This document shows, one piece after another, positions 6,098 to 15,073 of a DNA stretch of 64,000 nucleotides; position 1 is the stretch's first letter, and the number at the start of each line of letters is the position of its first letter. The notes under the pieces were generated by a model that made no database searches, was not told where the DNA came from, and saw only the letters and a program-made list of their open reading frames with translations. Source of the DNA: Ignavibacteria bacterium UBA2333 (GTDB lineage: Bacteria; Bacteroidota; Ignavibacteria; Kapaibacteriales; Kapaibacteriaceae); contig DDUR01000101.1 in assembly GCA_002344895.1 (NCBI GenBank), forward strand, positions 62,001-126,000, read 5' to 3'. Made by a program: the position numbers and the translations under genes.

Positions 6098-8992
6098 ATG
6101 ATCAAGTCGTTCTTAGCCGTCTGCACAACGGTCTGCCTTTCGCTTCCCCTACCCGCCGAAGATCACGGTTCCATCCGTCTTCGACCAGGAGGTCCCGCTC
6201 TGGGCGGTTCTGTGCCGTCGGTTATTACGGACCTTGCACCTGTCGGACCTCGGGCGACGATCTATGTTCGGTATCTCGGCTATACGTGTTCCCACTGCGT
6301 AGAACAGCTGGCGTATTTAAATACGTATGCCGACGCCCTACGAATGAACGGTATTTCCGTTGTCGCCTTTAGTGATGATGATGCCCGCCGGAATGCCGCC
6401 CTGGTGAAGCAGAAGAACCTGCGCCCCGACGTCATCACGATTGTCTCAGATGTCAACAACGCGGCTGCCAAGGCAATCGAGGCTGTCCAAGAAAATGGTC
6501 CAGTTACTCGCGACCTGCACGCGACGATCGTCGTTGTTGATGGGAAGGTTGTGTTCAGCGCGCTTACCGACGAACCGTATATGGATGTTGAACGACTCGT
6601 TGCTGAGGCTGTTAAGGGGCAAAAGGGGCCAGCCAAGCCAATGGGTCTTGTTGCACTTGACGATCAGCCCCCTGCACCCCTTACCAAAACACTTGCCTCC
6701 TATTCACCTGCAACTACGACCGTTCGCATCGTGGCTGGTCCAAATGATGGCATTCGTGAACCTCGTGATCTTGACTTCGCGACGTCTGTTCTTCATCCCC
6801 GAGATCTCTGGGTTGTGAATACAGACGACGTCGGCCACGCAATGTCTATCATCCATGAGGCGGGCCGCCCGACACAAAACATCACCAATCGGAAAGATGC
6901 CGCCGCTTCACACTTCATGTGGAGAACAACGGGTATTGCCTTCTCCGATGTAGGCACGTTTGCTACATCACAACGTGGTGAACCAGGAAATGGTGATCGT
7001 GAGTATCTCTTTATGGGTCCAACTCTATGGTCGTCGGACACGGCAATTTTTGCTGCCCGATATCAGGACGATAATCAGTACCTAGCGAGCCACCTGGACA
7101 TGTTACATCAAAGTCCATACGGGCTAGGCATCGCACACGATCGTGATAATGTGTTCTGGGTAGTTGACAATCGGTACAAAGACGTTACTCGGTACGACTA
7201 TCAGGATCCACATGAGGTTGGTGGAACCGATCACCGCGACGGAATCATCCGTCGTTATGCTGACGTGAGTATATCACCAGCACCGCTGGATCGTGATGCC
7301 CATGCTGTCATGGATCGCGAAACTGCTTGGTTGTACTTCGTCGATCCAGGTGCGAATCGTGTGATGCGCCTGAACACACGTAGCGGGAATCCTGTTGAAG
7401 CTTTGGAGCCGCCGCCACCAAGCATGGAATACCTGACAGAGTTTACAAAGGTTACCGGTGCGGCTGTTGAAACTGCAATCGCTGATGGTATTGGAGAGCC
7501 GGTCGGTATTGAGATTGTTGGAAGGTATCTGCTCGTCGGTGATCGTTCCACAGGAAAGGTGTTCCGTTTCCGTATCAACAATGACAATTCCGTATCGAAG
7601 GTTGACGAGTTTACGACAAACGCAACATCGTTATCCGGCATTGTTGTTGGGCCAGACGGAAAGATCTGGTTTGCCGATCGTGGCGCATCAACGGTTGGTG
7701 TCCTTGAACCGGCTGGTGCAGATGACCTACGTGCTCAACGGGATGTGATCCCGGTGTGGCGACGCGACACGGTACAAGCGTCGTTAACGTACACGAACAA
7801 TGGTACGACGGCTCGGTCGTACACGATTTCGCTTGATGTTCCAAATGCTTGGAACGCTCAACTGTCTGAGACGACAATAACGCTGGATGCTGGAGCATCG
7901 GCGACAATCGTGATCAACGTTTCAGGAGATACAAACGCCGCACCTTCCCATCTAACGGCACGCATATCGCCGTCGGATGACGTAACGACAGGTTTAACAA
8001 CATCGATGTTGCTCTTCAAAAAAGACGGCCGTCGGTTCGTTGTTGAAGATGCACCTATGGAAGTCACGTCGATCAATGAAGTGATAACAAGCACGGGACG
8101 CGACGGATACGTTTTTGTATCGAGTGACAACTTCCGCAGGATTGTAGACTCACTTCCCGACCTTGCCACCGTTGTTTGGAACGTCGGATCGTTTGGTGAC
8201 ATAGACCTTGTTGACGATGCCATCATGCAGTCGATGCAACGCCGTGAAGTAGAAATCCTTGCCGTAGGAGATGATCCTTTTTTCCTTCGTACTGATCTGC
8301 CGCTGGCACCACGTTTCTTTGGCCTGTTTGGCGTTAGCATTCTTGGACCACAGCGAAAGTCTCCAGAGAACGGCCAACGTGTTCTTCGTGGGACACAGGG
8401 AGATCCAATTGGTGATGGACTCGATATCATCGACTGTCAGCTCCCCCGCTTGGACCATCATCGTGGTGGACTTGTTGTTCCGAACATGACATTCGAATCG
8501 GCATCATCATCTGCCACGGTTTCGATCAGCACCGATAATAATCGTGCCGCCTTGGTTCGATATGAAGCGAATGCTTCAACACGTGCAGCCATTTTCGGCA
8601 TAAACGCAGCACGTTTTTCGGACGGCAGTCAACGGACAACGATTTACGATCGAACACTTGAGTGGCTTGAGGCTACGTCAAAAGCACCAACAGAAGATCC
8701 AGATACAACAACATCCGTGCACAACACACCATCCACATCTTCGCGCCTACGTGTAGCGGGACTGATGCCATTTTCTGAGCGAACAACCGTTCGATATTCG
8801 GGAACTACTTCGGATAATGTCACTCTTGCTTTGTTTGCATCAAATGGCCAACGAGTGACCACACTCTACAATGGCCCCGTTCAGGAATCCCTCGATGTGT
8901 CGATTGACGGCACAAAACTGGCGGTCGGAACCTACTTTGTCATTGCCACATCTGCGACACGCACTGACTACGTCACCATCATTCGGAACTAA
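6098..8992 (+). CDS. Secreted redoxin / beta-propeller / T9SS-tail fusion protein (964 aa)
   Basis: Signal peptide at residues 1-21. Residues about 40-175 look like a thioredoxin-fold peroxiredoxin/redoxin domain, with the redox pair Cys64-x-x-Cys67 in YTCSHCVEQ and the expected VVAFSDDD and ATIVVVDGKVVF strands. About 200-540 is a repeat region with NHL/SMP-30-like blades (YGLGIAHDRDNVFWVVDNRY, VVGPDGKIWFADRG). About 550-630 resembles a beta-sandwich (SLTYTNNGTTARSYTISL). The last 80 residues are a T9SS sorting-type domain (GTYFVIATS ... VTIIRN). It is therefore probably exported and cell-surface bound or released. It has the upstream twin terminators and ends eight bases before rel. The order of domains is seen in the sequence; the activity is not established. 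Confidence 0.8.
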   Translation: MIKSFLAVCTTVCLSLPLPAEDHGSIRLRPGGPALGGSVPSVITDLAPVGPRATIYVRYLGYTCSHCVEQLAYLNTYADALRMNGISVVAFSDDDARRNAALVKQKNLRPDVITIVSDVNNAAAKAIEAVQENGPVTRDLHATIVVVDGKVVFSALTDEPYMDVERLVAEAVKGQKGPAKPMGLVALDDQPPAPLTKTLASYSPATTTVRIVAGPNDGIREPRDLDFATSVLHPRDLWVVNTDDVGHAMSIIHEAGRPTQNITNRKDAAASHFMWRTTGIAFSDVGTFATSQRGEPGNGDREYLFMGPTLWSSDTAIFAARYQDDNQYLASHLDMLHQSPYGLGIAHDRDNVFWVVDNRYKDVTRYDYQDPHEVGGTDHRDGIIRRYADVSISPAPLDRDAHAVMDRETAWLYFVDPGANRVMRLNTRSGNPVEALEPPPPSMEYLTEFTKVTGAAVETAIADGIGEPVGIEIVGRYLLVGDRSTGKVFRFRINNDNSVSKVDEFTTNATSLSGIVVGPDGKIWFADRGASTVGVLEPAGADDLRAQRDVIPVWRRDTVQASLTYTNNGTTARSYTISLDVPNAWNAQLSETTITLDAGASATIVINVSGDTNAAPSHLTARISPSDDVTTGLTTSMLLFKKDGRRFVVEDAPMEVTSINEVITSTGRDGYVFVSSDNFRRIVDSLPDLATVVWNVGSFGDIDLVDDAIMQSMQRREVEILAVGDDPFFLRTDLPLAPRFFGLFGVSILGPQRKSPENGQRVLRGTQGDPIGDGLDIIDCQLPRLDHHRGGLVVPNMTFESASSSATVSISTDNNRAALVRYEANASTRAAIFGINAARFSDGSQRTTIYDRTLEWLEATSKAPTEDPDTTTSVHNTPSTSSRLRVAGLMPFSERTTVRYSGTTSDNVTLALFASNGQRVTTLYNGPVQESLDVSIDGTKLAVGTYFVIATSATRTDYVTIIRN

Positions 8993-9000
8993 CACTCTCC

Positions 9001-11268
9001 ATGGCACGAACGACGACTCGTCGGTCCGCTATTACAAATGCTGAGCGGCATAACTTCGGGAAGGATGTTGATGCAGATCTCAACATCCTTCTCCGAGAAT
9101 GTCGTGCCAACCTATCGCGATACAACGAAGACCTCGTTACCCGTGCGTTTCGGTTCTGTGTTGAGGCGCATAAAAAGGACGTCCGAACATCTGGTGAGCC
9201 GTATTACACCCACCCTCTGCAAGTAGCACTCATTGTAATCCGAGAGATCCCTCTTGATGACGTAAGTGTTGTTGCAGCACTCCTTCATGACGTCGTAGAA
9301 GACACCGAGTATTCGCTCAAGGACATTCGCGAAGAGTTTGGTCAGGAAGTTTCCGATATCGTCGACGGTGCCACAAAGATCAGTGACGTCTTTAAGAGTC
9401 GAGAGATCACGCAGGCAGAAACCTATCGAAAACTCCTGCTCAGTCTCGTTAACGACGTCCGCGTTATCCTTATCAAGTTTGCTGATCGTCTGCATAACAT
9501 GCGGACGATTGACGTCTTGCCACAGGCGCGTCAGGAACGGTTAGCTCGTGAAACGATGGAGATCTATGCTCCATTTGCACACCGTTTTGGCCTAGGTAAC
9601 ATCAAATGGGAACTTGAGGATCTGTCATTTAAGGTGCTCAACAAGAGTGCCTACGATGATATCAAACGACAACTCAATCTCACACGCGAAGAACGTCAGG
9701 ACTTTATCGAACGGTTCTCAAAACCCATTTCGGAAAAGCTCCGTGATCATGGACTGCGGTTTGAGATTAACGGTCGCCCAAAACACCTCTACAGCATCTA
9801 CAAGAAGATGGTCACTCAGGGTAAGACCCTCGACGAGCTCTACGACTTGTTTGCTGTGCGGCTTATTCTGGACACTGAAGATGACAACGACTGTTTCCTT
9901 GCATACGGTCTCGTAAGTGGCATCTATACACCTGTTCCAGAACGGTTTAAAAACTACATCTCCGTTCCCAAAAAGAACGGATACCGCTCGTTGCACACAA
10001 CGGTGATTGCGCAGGACGGTAAACGTGTTGAGGTTCAGATTCGGACGAGGGCAATGCATGACTTTGCCGAACGCGGTGTTGCCGCTCACTTCCGCTACAA
10101 GGCGGCTAGTGGGTCGACGGCGTCATGGATTGACTCAAAAGATCTCGAAGAGTGGGCAACGTGGGTACGGGACATCTTTGAGAATGCCGGTGATGAAGCC
10201 CCTGAACAGCTCATGGAGAGCTTCAAGCTCAACCTCTATCAAGATGAGATCTACGTTTTCACTCCCAAGGGTGATCTTCGCATCTTACCAAAGGGCGCAA
10301 CCCCTATAGACTTTGCCTTCGACATTCACTCTCAAGTTGGTGCCCGGTGTATTGGCGCAAAGGTGAATGGACGAATTGTCCCACTCGACCATCGTTTACA
10401 GACCGGTGATCAAGTTGAGATTCTCACCTCGAGAAATCAATCGCCGAATCGAGATTGGGAACGCATTGCCATTACGCATAAGGCAAAGACCCATATCCGC
10501 CGTATTCTGAATGACGAGCGGCGTCAACGTGTGCATGAAGGAAAGGATTTGTGGGAGAAACGCGCACGAAAGCTCGGACTCCACATTAATGAAGACGAAC
10601 TCGAAAAGCTCGTCACAAGTATCAAGTATGAAAGTCGGTCAGACTTCTATGCAGCGATCGGCACAGGAACGTTAACACCTGAGGCTGCAGGAGAGCTCAT
10701 CGTTGAAGCGATGGGAGGGGGCAAAGGGGCCCCCTCTGCCCCCTTACCGCAACAACCACAAGAAACCTTTGGATTTGGTGAGTTCTCACGGCAAGCCCGT
10801 GACGGATCAAACCACGTTTACATCGTTGGTGATAACATACCGAGTGCGAAGATCCTCTTCTCCTATGCCCGGTGTTGTAATCCAGTACCTGGTGATTCGA
10901 TTGTTGGGATTGTCACCATCGGCAGCGGTATTAAGGTACACCGAGCTGGCTGTCATAACGTAACGGAACTTCAGGATAAACTCCGACCACGGCTTGTCGC
11001 TCTGGAGTGGAATAAAAAGCAGACGGGAGACTTTCTGGCGGCTGTAAAGATTACGGGTGATGACAGGCCAGGCATGCTGAACGACATAACACATGCCGTT
11101 GTATCGGTTGACAAGACGAACATTCGAGGCGTGAACATCGACGCATTTGACAGCATGTTTGAGGGGATTCTCACGGTCTACGTCCGCGATTTACCGCACC
11201 TTGACAAGGTTTTCGACAAGCTTCGAAAAATCAAGGGTGTACGAACTGTGGAACGCTTCGAGGGCTAG
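9001..11268 (+). CDS. rel: Bifunctional (p)ppGpp synthetase/hydrolase, Rel/SpoT family
   Basis: 755 residues with the full long-RSH layout. The HD hydrolase domain has His71 (YYTHP) and the HD pair His96-Asp97 in LLHDVVEDT. The synthetase domain lies at about 250-370 (KHLYSIYKKM, YDLFAVRLI, NGYRSLHTTV, VEVQIRT). A TGS domain (about 415-475, YVFTPKGDLRILPKGATPIDF), a zinc-finger-like ARCCNPVPGD and a C-terminal ACT domain (about 680-755) follow. It controls the stringent response. One oddity is that the RFKD motif of bifunctional enzymes reads RFKN (Asn318). Another is a G/C-run sequence at 10717-10743 encoding GGGKGAPSAPL in the linker after the TGS/helical region. It follows the redoxin gene by eight bases. 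Confidence 0.95.
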   Translation: MARTTTRRSAITNAERHNFGKDVDADLNILLRECRANLSRYNEDLVTRAFRFCVEAHKKDVRTSGEPYYTHPLQVALIVIREIPLDDVSVVAALLHDVVEDTEYSLKDIREEFGQEVSDIVDGATKISDVFKSREITQAETYRKLLLSLVNDVRVILIKFADRLHNMRTIDVLPQARQERLARETMEIYAPFAHRFGLGNIKWELEDLSFKVLNKSAYDDIKRQLNLTREERQDFIERFSKPISEKLRDHGLRFEINGRPKHLYSIYKKMVTQGKTLDELYDLFAVRLILDTEDDNDCFLAYGLVSGIYTPVPERFKNYISVPKKNGYRSLHTTVIAQDGKRVEVQIRTRAMHDFAERGVAAHFRYKAASGSTASWIDSKDLEEWATWVRDIFENAGDEAPEQLMESFKLNLYQDEIYVFTPKGDLRILPKGATPIDFAFDIHSQVGARCIGAKVNGRIVPLDHRLQTGDQVEILTSRNQSPNRDWERIAITHKAKTHIRRILNDERRQRVHEGKDLWEKRARKLGLHINEDELEKLVTSIKYESRSDFYAAIGTGTLTPEAAGELIVEAMGGGKGAPSAPLPQQPQETFGFGEFSRQARDGSNHVYIVGDNIPSAKILFSYARCCNPVPGDSIVGIVTIGSGIKVHRAGCHNVTELQDKLRPRLVALEWNKKQTGDFLAAVKITGDDRPGMLNDITHAVVSVDKTNIRGVNIDAFDSMFEGILTVYVRDLPHLDKVFDKLRKIKGVRTVERFEG
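10717..10743. repeat. Copy of the dispersed G-run pair motif
   Basis: GGGGGCAAAGGGGC is followed at once by its complement-type copy GCCCCCTCTGCCCCC inside rel. Exact copies of GGGGC-N3-7-GGGGC on either strand occur at 6616, 10718, 10729, 17210, 17568, 21323, 21524, 23802, 36271, 44283, 51257, 53416, 57580, 58384 and 63697. See the separate finding. Confidence 0.7.
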
Positions 11269-11280
11269 CCTTTCGCTGCG

Positions 11281-11289
11281 TATATTCGC
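11281..11289 (+). promoter_or_regulatory. -10/-7-type element (TATATTCGC) directly before nuoJ
   Basis: Matches TAnnTT(T/C)G and begins 12 bases before the nuoJ ATG. There is no Shine-Dalgarno in between. If the element works as in Bacteroidetes, transcription would start at or beside the ATG, giving a leaderless mRNA. Confidence 0.5.
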
Positions 11290-11292
11290 ATC

Positions 11293-11802
11293 ATGGAGCT
11301 ACAACCCCTATTATTCCTCGTCTTCGCCCTCGGTGCCGTTATCTCGGCCGTGAGTACCGTCACGCGGAAGAATCCGGTTTCGTCGGCCATGTCGTTGGTC
11401 GCCCACTTCTTTATGCTGGCCGGTCTGTATCTGACCCTTGAAGCGCAATTTGTTGCGGCAGTGCAGGTCTTGGTCTATGCCGGTGCCATCATGGTACTCG
11501 TTGTCTTCGTCATCATGCTTCTGAATCTTGGCAATGAGCAAGCGTTGACGGAGAATCGGGGCCTGCGAAGCACCCTGGCCACACTGATTGGTGCCGTGTT
11601 TGCCGTTCAAATAATCCTCGTAACGGTAGCCGAACCAACGGGTGCGAATGCCCTGCCGTCGCGTGCTGTAGAGATCGGCACAACGGAGTCCATCGGTCAA
11701 AGTCTCTTCACCCAGTACTTGTTCCCGTTCGAAGCCATTTCATTGTTGCTGCTCGCAGCACTCATCGGTTCCGTCGTGTTGGCTAAACGACACATGAAGT
11801 AA
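11293..11802 (+). CDS. nuoJ: NADH-quinone oxidoreductase subunit J
   Basis: 169 residues with five predicted membrane helices. The family signature around VLVYAGAIMVLVVFVIMLLN (about 58-77) is the conserved helix with the pi-bulge region of subunit ND6/NuoJ. It is part of the proton-pumping membrane arm of Complex I. It is followed eight bases later by nuoK, as in complete nuo operons. Here the rest of the operon is absent: upstream is rel, and nuoA-nuoB sit about 25 kb away. It has no ribosome-binding site but a promoter-like element at 11281. Confidence 0.95.
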   Translation: MELQPLLFLVFALGAVISAVSTVTRKNPVSSAMSLVAHFFMLAGLYLTLEAQFVAAVQVLVYAGAIMVLVVFVIMLLNLGNEQALTENRGLRSTLATLIGAVFAVQIILVTVAEPTGANALPSRAVEIGTTESIGQSLFTQYLFPFEAISLLLLAALIGSVVLAKRHMK

Positions 11803-11810
11803 GAACAACC

Positions 11811-12125
11811 ATGCTTCCTACGACAATTCCTCTTGACTGGTACCTCATTCTTTCAGCCGTCTTGTTTGTGACGGGTGTGGTGGGTGTACTTACACGCAGA
11901 AATGCCATCATTATCTTCATGTCGATTGAGCTTATGCTCAACGCCGTCAATCTATCGCTGGTGGCCTTTAGTGCCTACAGCGGTGACATTGGTGGCCAGA
12001 TGTTTGTTTTCTTCATCATGTCCGTAGCAGCGGCTGAAGCTGCGGTTGGTTTGGCAATCGTTTTGTCCTTGTTCCGAAACAAACAAACGATTTATGTTGA
12101 TGACGTAAACGTCATGAAGTGGTAA
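11811..12125 (+). CDS. nuoK: NADH-quinone oxidoreductase subunit K
   Basis: 104 residues with three membrane helices. Both buried acidic residues needed for proton transfer in NuoK/ND4L are present: Glu40 in MSIELMLNAVNL and Glu76 in AAEAAVGLAIVL. Length and motifs are typical. It is co-transcribed with nuoJ (eight-base gap) and with a small lipoprotein 13 bases downstream. The subunit completes the NuoJ/NuoK antiporter-like segment of the Complex I membrane arm. Confidence 0.95.
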   Translation: MLPTTIPLDWYLILSAVLFVTGVVGVLTRRNAIIIFMSIELMLNAVNLSLVAFSAYSGDIGGQMFVFFIMSVAAAEAAVGLAIVLSLFRNKQTIYVDDVNVMKW

Positions 12126-12138
12126 GGAGAATACACCA

Positions 12139-12639
12139 ATGAAGACAGTTTTCATCGCCATGTCTCTCGTCGTTGCAGCGTTTGCTGCAGCGTGCACGAC
12201 GTCTGAAGCTCCTGTATATGAGGCTCAGCAGGTTGAAGTTTCATCACTCATGGCCTCGCCTGGTTATGCATGGTTTCCAGCGGAAATGTCGGTGTATACG
12301 CCGGCTACATCAGCTGTTGAGTCCATCCAGTCCTCATTTGATGTAAAGGACCAAAAGGTTGTCATTTTTGTGAAACCGGCATGTTCATGCCGTGGCACCA
12401 TGAGACTCTTTCCGCAGATCGTCAAGACATTGCGTGCAGCGGGAGTCCCGGATGCCAACATTGAGATCTGGTCGATGCGTTCTGAGGCGGACAAACAGCC
12501 ATATGCGCCAACGATTACCATAACGGATCTGCCAACGATTCATGTCTTCCGCAATGGATCGACATCTGCCATTGTCCTTGAGTCAGAATACAACGAGCGC
12601 AATGCCGACTCTCTCATCGCAGCGGCAGTAACGCGATAA
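12139..12639 (+). CDS. Thioredoxin-fold-like lipoprotein with CxC motif (166 aa)
   Basis: The start is preceded by AAGGAG. The lipoprotein signal peptide has its acylated Cys at residue 19 (AAFAAAC). The mature domain has a strand VVIFVKP and then Cys82-Ser-Cys84 (ACSCRGTM), a helix, and a late strand with a cis-Pro-like ITDLPTIHVFRNG. That is the layout of a thioredoxin-like fold with a CxC site in place of CxxC. A periplasmic redox or metal-delivery role, perhaps linked to respiratory-chain assembly, is an inference from this fold and from its place behind nuoJ-nuoK. It is not a recognised subunit of Complex I. Confidence 0.65.
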   Translation: MKTVFIAMSLVVAAFAAACTTSEAPVYEAQQVEVSSLMASPGYAWFPAEMSVYTPATSAVESIQSSFDVKDQKVVIFVKPACSCRGTMRLFPQIVKTLRAAGVPDANIEIWSMRSEADKQPYAPTITITDLPTIHVFRNGSTSAIVLESEYNERNADSLIAAAVTR

Positions 12640-12674
12640 TCCATCATAACATCAGAAACGTCGTGGGGGGAACC

Positions 12675-13088
12675 ATGATCGTCAAGCTCACATCGGACGA
12701 TTCAACGTCCATACGTTTTTTCCTCGGTGCTGCACCTTGTGGTACGGCACCAGTATCGGAAGACGAGGGCACCGAACTCCATTTTGGTCGATACTGGATC
12801 CCGAATCCACGAGATGCATATAGTGTCATCGCCACCGGCGACTCGATGGAAGGTGCTCGAATTTATGCTGGCGATATGCTCGTTATTGATGCTGGGATGG
12901 AAGCCCGCGATGGGAACATCGTTGTTGCTTGGCTCAATGGTGATCTCACGGTAAAACGTCTTGGCCATGACGTCGATGGCAGACTCATGCTGATTGCCGA
13001 AAATCCCAAGTATGCCCCCATTATTGTTGGCGATCACGATGAAGTGCGGATCCTCGGAGTCGTCACAAGTGTACATCGGAAGTTGTGA
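12675..13088 (+). CDS. umuD: UmuD-like/LexA-superfamily S24 self-cleaving protein
   Basis: 137 residues from the ATG at 12675, chosen over an upstream GTG at 12663 because a G-rich stretch then serves as the ribosome site. The catalytic dyad of peptidase family S24 is visible: Ser57 in TGDSMEG and Lys94 in LTVKRL. The expected Cys-Gly self-cleavage site is at 22-23 (APCGTAP), as in E. coli UmuD. There is no DNA-binding N-terminal domain, so it is UmuD rather than LexA. Cleaved UmuD' normally works with the UmuC polymerase, but no umuC is next to it here. A tandem repeat array starts right after its stop codon. Confidence 0.85.
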   Translation: MIVKLTSDDSTSIRFFLGAAPCGTAPVSEDEGTELHFGRYWIPNPRDAYSVIATGDSMEGARIYAGDMLVIDAGMEARDGNIVVAWLNGDLTVKRLGHDVDGRLMLIAENPKYAPIIVGDHDEVRILGVVTSVHRKL

Positions 13089-13090
13089 GG

Positions 13091-13177
13091 ACGCTGGGTG
13101 ACGCGGGCCTACGCTAGGTGATGCGGGGTGACGCAGGCCTACGCGGGGTGACGCGGGCCTACGCGGGGTGACGCCGG
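13091..13177 (+). repeat. GC-rich 20-bp tandem repeat after umuD
   Basis: The unit is ACGCGGGGTGACGCGGGCCT. Full copies start at 13091, 13121 and 13141, a 17-base partial copy at 13161, and a 10-base half unit lies at 13111. The copies differ at a few positions. The array begins two bases after the umuD stop. No open frame continues through it. Confidence 0.85.
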
Positions 13178-13322
13178 TTTGTCGATTGTACATTCCGATA
13201 ACTAGACCCCTTACCACCGATACCTTTTCAGAGATTCCTTTTGACGTTCGGGAACGCTCTCCGTGATTCAAGCGTTAATGTGTCGTTCCACACACACATT
13301 TTGTATTCACGGAGGTTGACCT

Positions 13323-15041
13323 ATGGCACGTATCGTGTCTCTGCTTGCAGCAGCAGCTGCTTGCACCATGACAGTATCGGCCCAGACTGCACGACTCCAG
13401 GTCGTCCATAACGCAGCTGATCCGATGGCATCAGTCGTAGACGTCTATGTAAATGGCGCACTTACACTTGATGATTTTGCCTTCCGCACGGCAACCGATT
13501 TTATCGAAGTGCCCGCTGGAGTTGAATTGAGAATTGGAGTTGCCCCATCTTCGAGTCAATCGGCGGCAGATGTTCTAGCCACAGTACCAGTGACGTTGGC
13601 TGCCGATGGACGTTACATTGCCGTTGCAAATGGTGTGCTAAATCCAGCATCCTTTGCGGCCAATCCCGATCCAGCAGCAGCTGCAATTGGATTTAATCTG
13701 TATGCAGCTGACAATGTGAGCCCGGCATCAGGCACGGAAGGCTCTGTTGACATTCGCGTATTCCATGGCGCAACAGATGCTCCAAAGGTTGATATTCTTG
13801 CTGGCAACAATCGCATTGTTGAGGGACTTTCCTACGGAGGGTTTACGTCGACACTCACCGTTCCTGCTGCCTCGTACACACTTGGTGTAGCCCCAGCTGG
13901 TGGCAATCCAATTGCAGCGTTTACAGCGGACGTGAGCGCACTCGGTGGGCAGTCAATCTTCGTCATGGCGAGCGGATTCCTGAGTCCGTCAGCGAATCAA
14001 GACGGTCCTGCCTTTGGACTCTTTGCCGTAACCGTGGATGGTGATGTGATTGCTTTGCCACCTGCAACGTCCACACCAGGTGTTGAGCTTCAAATCGTCC
14101 ACAATGCTGCAGATCCAGCAGCCGCTGTAGTTGACATCTACGTTAACGGTCAACTCGCGCTTGATAACTTCGCCTTCCGCACCGCAACACCATTCCTGCC
14201 GTTTGATGCAAACGTAGCCTACTCAGTTGCTGTTGCGCCAGGCACGTCCACGTCCGTTGGCGACGCCCTGGCAACGTTCCCCATTCAACTACCAGCGGGT
14301 CGTTACATCGCAGTTGCAAACGGCGTCTTGAATCCCGCCAATTTTGCGGCGAACTCTGATGCCGATGCCGATCCAATCGGCTTTACGATCTATCCGGTTA
14401 GTGACGTTCGTGGCGCTGCTGGAGCTGCTGGAAATGTTGACATTCTCGTCTTCCACGGTGCAACAGATGCACCAAAGGTTGATATTCTAGCTGGAACCAC
14501 ACGACTCATCGAAGGTCTTTCCTACGGCGACTGGTCGTCATACCTGAGTGTCCCAGCTGCAGCCTACACACTTGGTGTTGCACCTGCTGGTGATGCAGCT
14601 ATTGCGAATTTTGATGTGGATCTTACTTCGCTGTCAGATCGCGCAATCGCCGTCCTTGCAAGTGGATTTCTTGTACCAGGAGCAAATAACGACGGACCTG
14701 CATTTGCCCTTCTTGCAGTTTTGCCTGATGGCCAAACGCTTGTTATCAATCCAGTAACGGCCAACGTCGCAGAACTAGCTCCACTACCAGCAGCCAGCAT
14801 TGCTCCGAATCCAGTATCTGCTTCTGCAGACGTCACATTCTCTCTTCCGGCCGACGCCAACGTGACAGTGACGATTTCGAGCGCAGCAGGTATGATTGTC
14901 TCTCAGACATCCATCGGGAACCTAATCGCTGGTGAGCAACGTTTACCTCTGCGTACATCCGAACTTGCAACGGGAGCATACTACGTCCGCATTCAAGCTG
15001 GACAGTATGGCACAACACTTCCGCTGACGATCGTTCGATAA
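13323..15041 (+). CDS. Secreted protein with two DUF4397-type units and a T9SS tail
   Basis: Preceded by GGAGG. The signal peptide is cleaved after about residue 20 (MTVSAQ). Two repeats of roughly 220 residues each begin with LQVVHNAADP followed by VDVYVNG, the DUF4397 signature (about 23-235 and 255-470). Both carry a second half beginning VDI(R/L)VFHGATDAPKVDILAG. The C-terminal 80 residues are a T9SS sorting-type domain (ASIAPNPVS ... GAYYVRIQAGQ ... LTIVR). It is likely surface-attached or released. The function of DUF4397 domains is not well defined; adhesion or matrix roles are guesses. A strong terminator follows at 15074. Confidence 0.85.
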   Translation: MARIVSLLAAAAACTMTVSAQTARLQVVHNAADPMASVVDVYVNGALTLDDFAFRTATDFIEVPAGVELRIGVAPSSSQSAADVLATVPVTLAADGRYIAVANGVLNPASFAANPDPAAAAIGFNLYAADNVSPASGTEGSVDIRVFHGATDAPKVDILAGNNRIVEGLSYGGFTSTLTVPAASYTLGVAPAGGNPIAAFTADVSALGGQSIFVMASGFLSPSANQDGPAFGLFAVTVDGDVIALPPATSTPGVELQIVHNAADPAAAVVDIYVNGQLALDNFAFRTATPFLPFDANVAYSVAVAPGTSTSVGDALATFPIQLPAGRYIAVANGVLNPANFAANSDADADPIGFTIYPVSDVRGAAGAAGNVDILVFHGATDAPKVDILAGTTRLIEGLSYGDWSSYLSVPAAAYTLGVAPAGDAAIANFDVDLTSLSDRAIAVLASGFLVPGANNDGPAFALLAVLPDGQTLVINPVTANVAELAPLPAASIAPNPVSASADVTFSLPADANVTVTISSAAGMIVSQTSIGNLIAGEQRLPLRTSELATGAYYVRIQAGQYGTTLPLTIVR

Positions 15042-15073
15042 CCTAGCTCCCTCTTCCCCACCCCCATATATGA

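Noticed and set aside
7858..8430. Open frame on the minus strand inside the redoxin/propeller gene (190 codons)
   Set aside because: Ser/Arg/Pro-rich antisense shadow with no domain pattern.
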